Source of the DNA: an uncultured Collinsella sp.
GTDB taxonomy: Bacteria; Actinomycetota; Coriobacteriia; Coriobacteriales; Coriobacteriaceae
Assembly: GCA_958415525.1 (NCBI GenBank)
Contig: CATYZE010000020.1
Coordinates: forward strand, 1-41,637
Length of the DNA stretch: 41,637 nucleotides
Direction: 5' to 3'
Of this stretch, positions 41,442-41,637 are shown one piece after another. The position numbers and the translations under genes are program-made. Below the pieces are notes generated by a model, which ran no database searches, was not told the DNA's origin, and saw only the letters and a list, made by a program, of their open reading frames with translations. Within the stretch, counting starts at the first letter, position 1. Each line of letters begins with the position of its first letter.

Positions 41442-41570
41442 CGGGCCCGCCCTGGAGTTAGTTTTCAGAACGTCCTCGGACATGCAAGAGACCCCCGCTG
41501 CGCACTTCGTGCGGCGGGGGTCTCTTGCGTCCTGCGGAGTGTTCTGAAAACTAACTCCAGGGCGGGCCCG
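41442..41570. repeat. 129-bp nested inverted repeat after the second transporter operon
   Basis: The outer arms (41442-41471 and 41541-41570) are a perfect 30-bp inverted repeat. Inside is a perfect 15-bp stem (41484-41498 with 41514-41528), capped by a 5-bp hairpin (41501-41505 with 41509-41513). The two 12-nt stretches between the stems (41472-41483, 41529-41540) do not pair with each other but each begins GTCCT and contains CGGA. No T-tract follows. It could be a strong bidirectional terminator or a small REP/MITE-like element. No target-site duplication was seen. The 67 nt after it hold only a short AATCT/AGATT repeat. Confidence 0.75.
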
Positions 41571-41637
41571 GCGGTAACTCGGCAGGGGGAGTGCGATTCC
41601 CTGATCGCGCACTTAATCTCATAAGATTGTAGCGAGG

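Noticed and set aside
1..41637. CRISPR arrays, tRNA or rRNA genes, prophage or transposase genes.
   Set aside because: No regularly spaced repeats, no tRNA-like cloverleaf, and no recognisable mobile-element proteins were seen.

Overview
The window looks like chromosomal DNA from a class Coriobacteriia actinobacterium, most likely Collinsella or a close relative. This is inferred from gene order, moderately high GC, C-ending codon bias in the glycolytic and transporter genes, AAGGAG-type ribosome binding sites, and an actinobacterial Arg in the RapZ P-loop. No rRNA, tRNA, CRISPR array, integrase or transposase gene was found.

Layout. (1) 178-3685 (+): coaE, a small lytic transglycosylase and uvrB. 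(2) 3751-9875 (-): an LTA-synthase-family membrane sulfatase, an Mrp-type ATPase and two FAD proteins (HI0933/BaiN type and COG2509 type). The block converges on uvrB at a shared hairpin and diverges from uvrA. (3) 10069-17214 (+): uvrA, then a tight ybaK-murJ-uvrC unit. With uvrB, the whole UvrABC excision repair system lies within 17 kb. (4) 17215-27943 (+): a sialic acid type island with a four-gene peptide/opine/nickel-family ABC transporter (lipoprotein, permease, permease-ATPase fusion, ATPase), two acetylxylan-esterase-like proteins, a NanA-like lyase, a ROK kinase (NanK) and NanE. (5) 28045-35189 (+): rapZ, whiA, gap, pgk, tpiA, gpmI and secG. (6) 35483-41426 (+): a second, canonical five-gene peptide ABC transporter, ending at a large nested inverted repeat.

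How the parts work together. The island suggests uptake of a sialic acid, de-O-acetylation by the intact esterase, cleavage to N-acetylmannosamine plus pyruvate, phosphorylation, and epimerisation to GlcNAc-6-phosphate. Sialidase and NagA/NagB would have to be encoded elsewhere. The island sits between uvrC and rapZ, which are close neighbours in many actinobacteria. The next block carries lower glycolysis from GAPDH to phosphoglycerate mutase; enolase is not in the window.

Most notable for a second look: the Sat-like transporter fusion; a second esterase whose nucleophile Ser position is Gly while the Asp and His positions are kept; a candidate structured leader before the sialic-type operon; recurrent hairpins in the nan gene gaps; an AAAACGTT motif near three promoter regions; rapZ next to whiA with no yvcK between; and a 129-bp nested inverted repeat with a 30-bp perfect outer stem.
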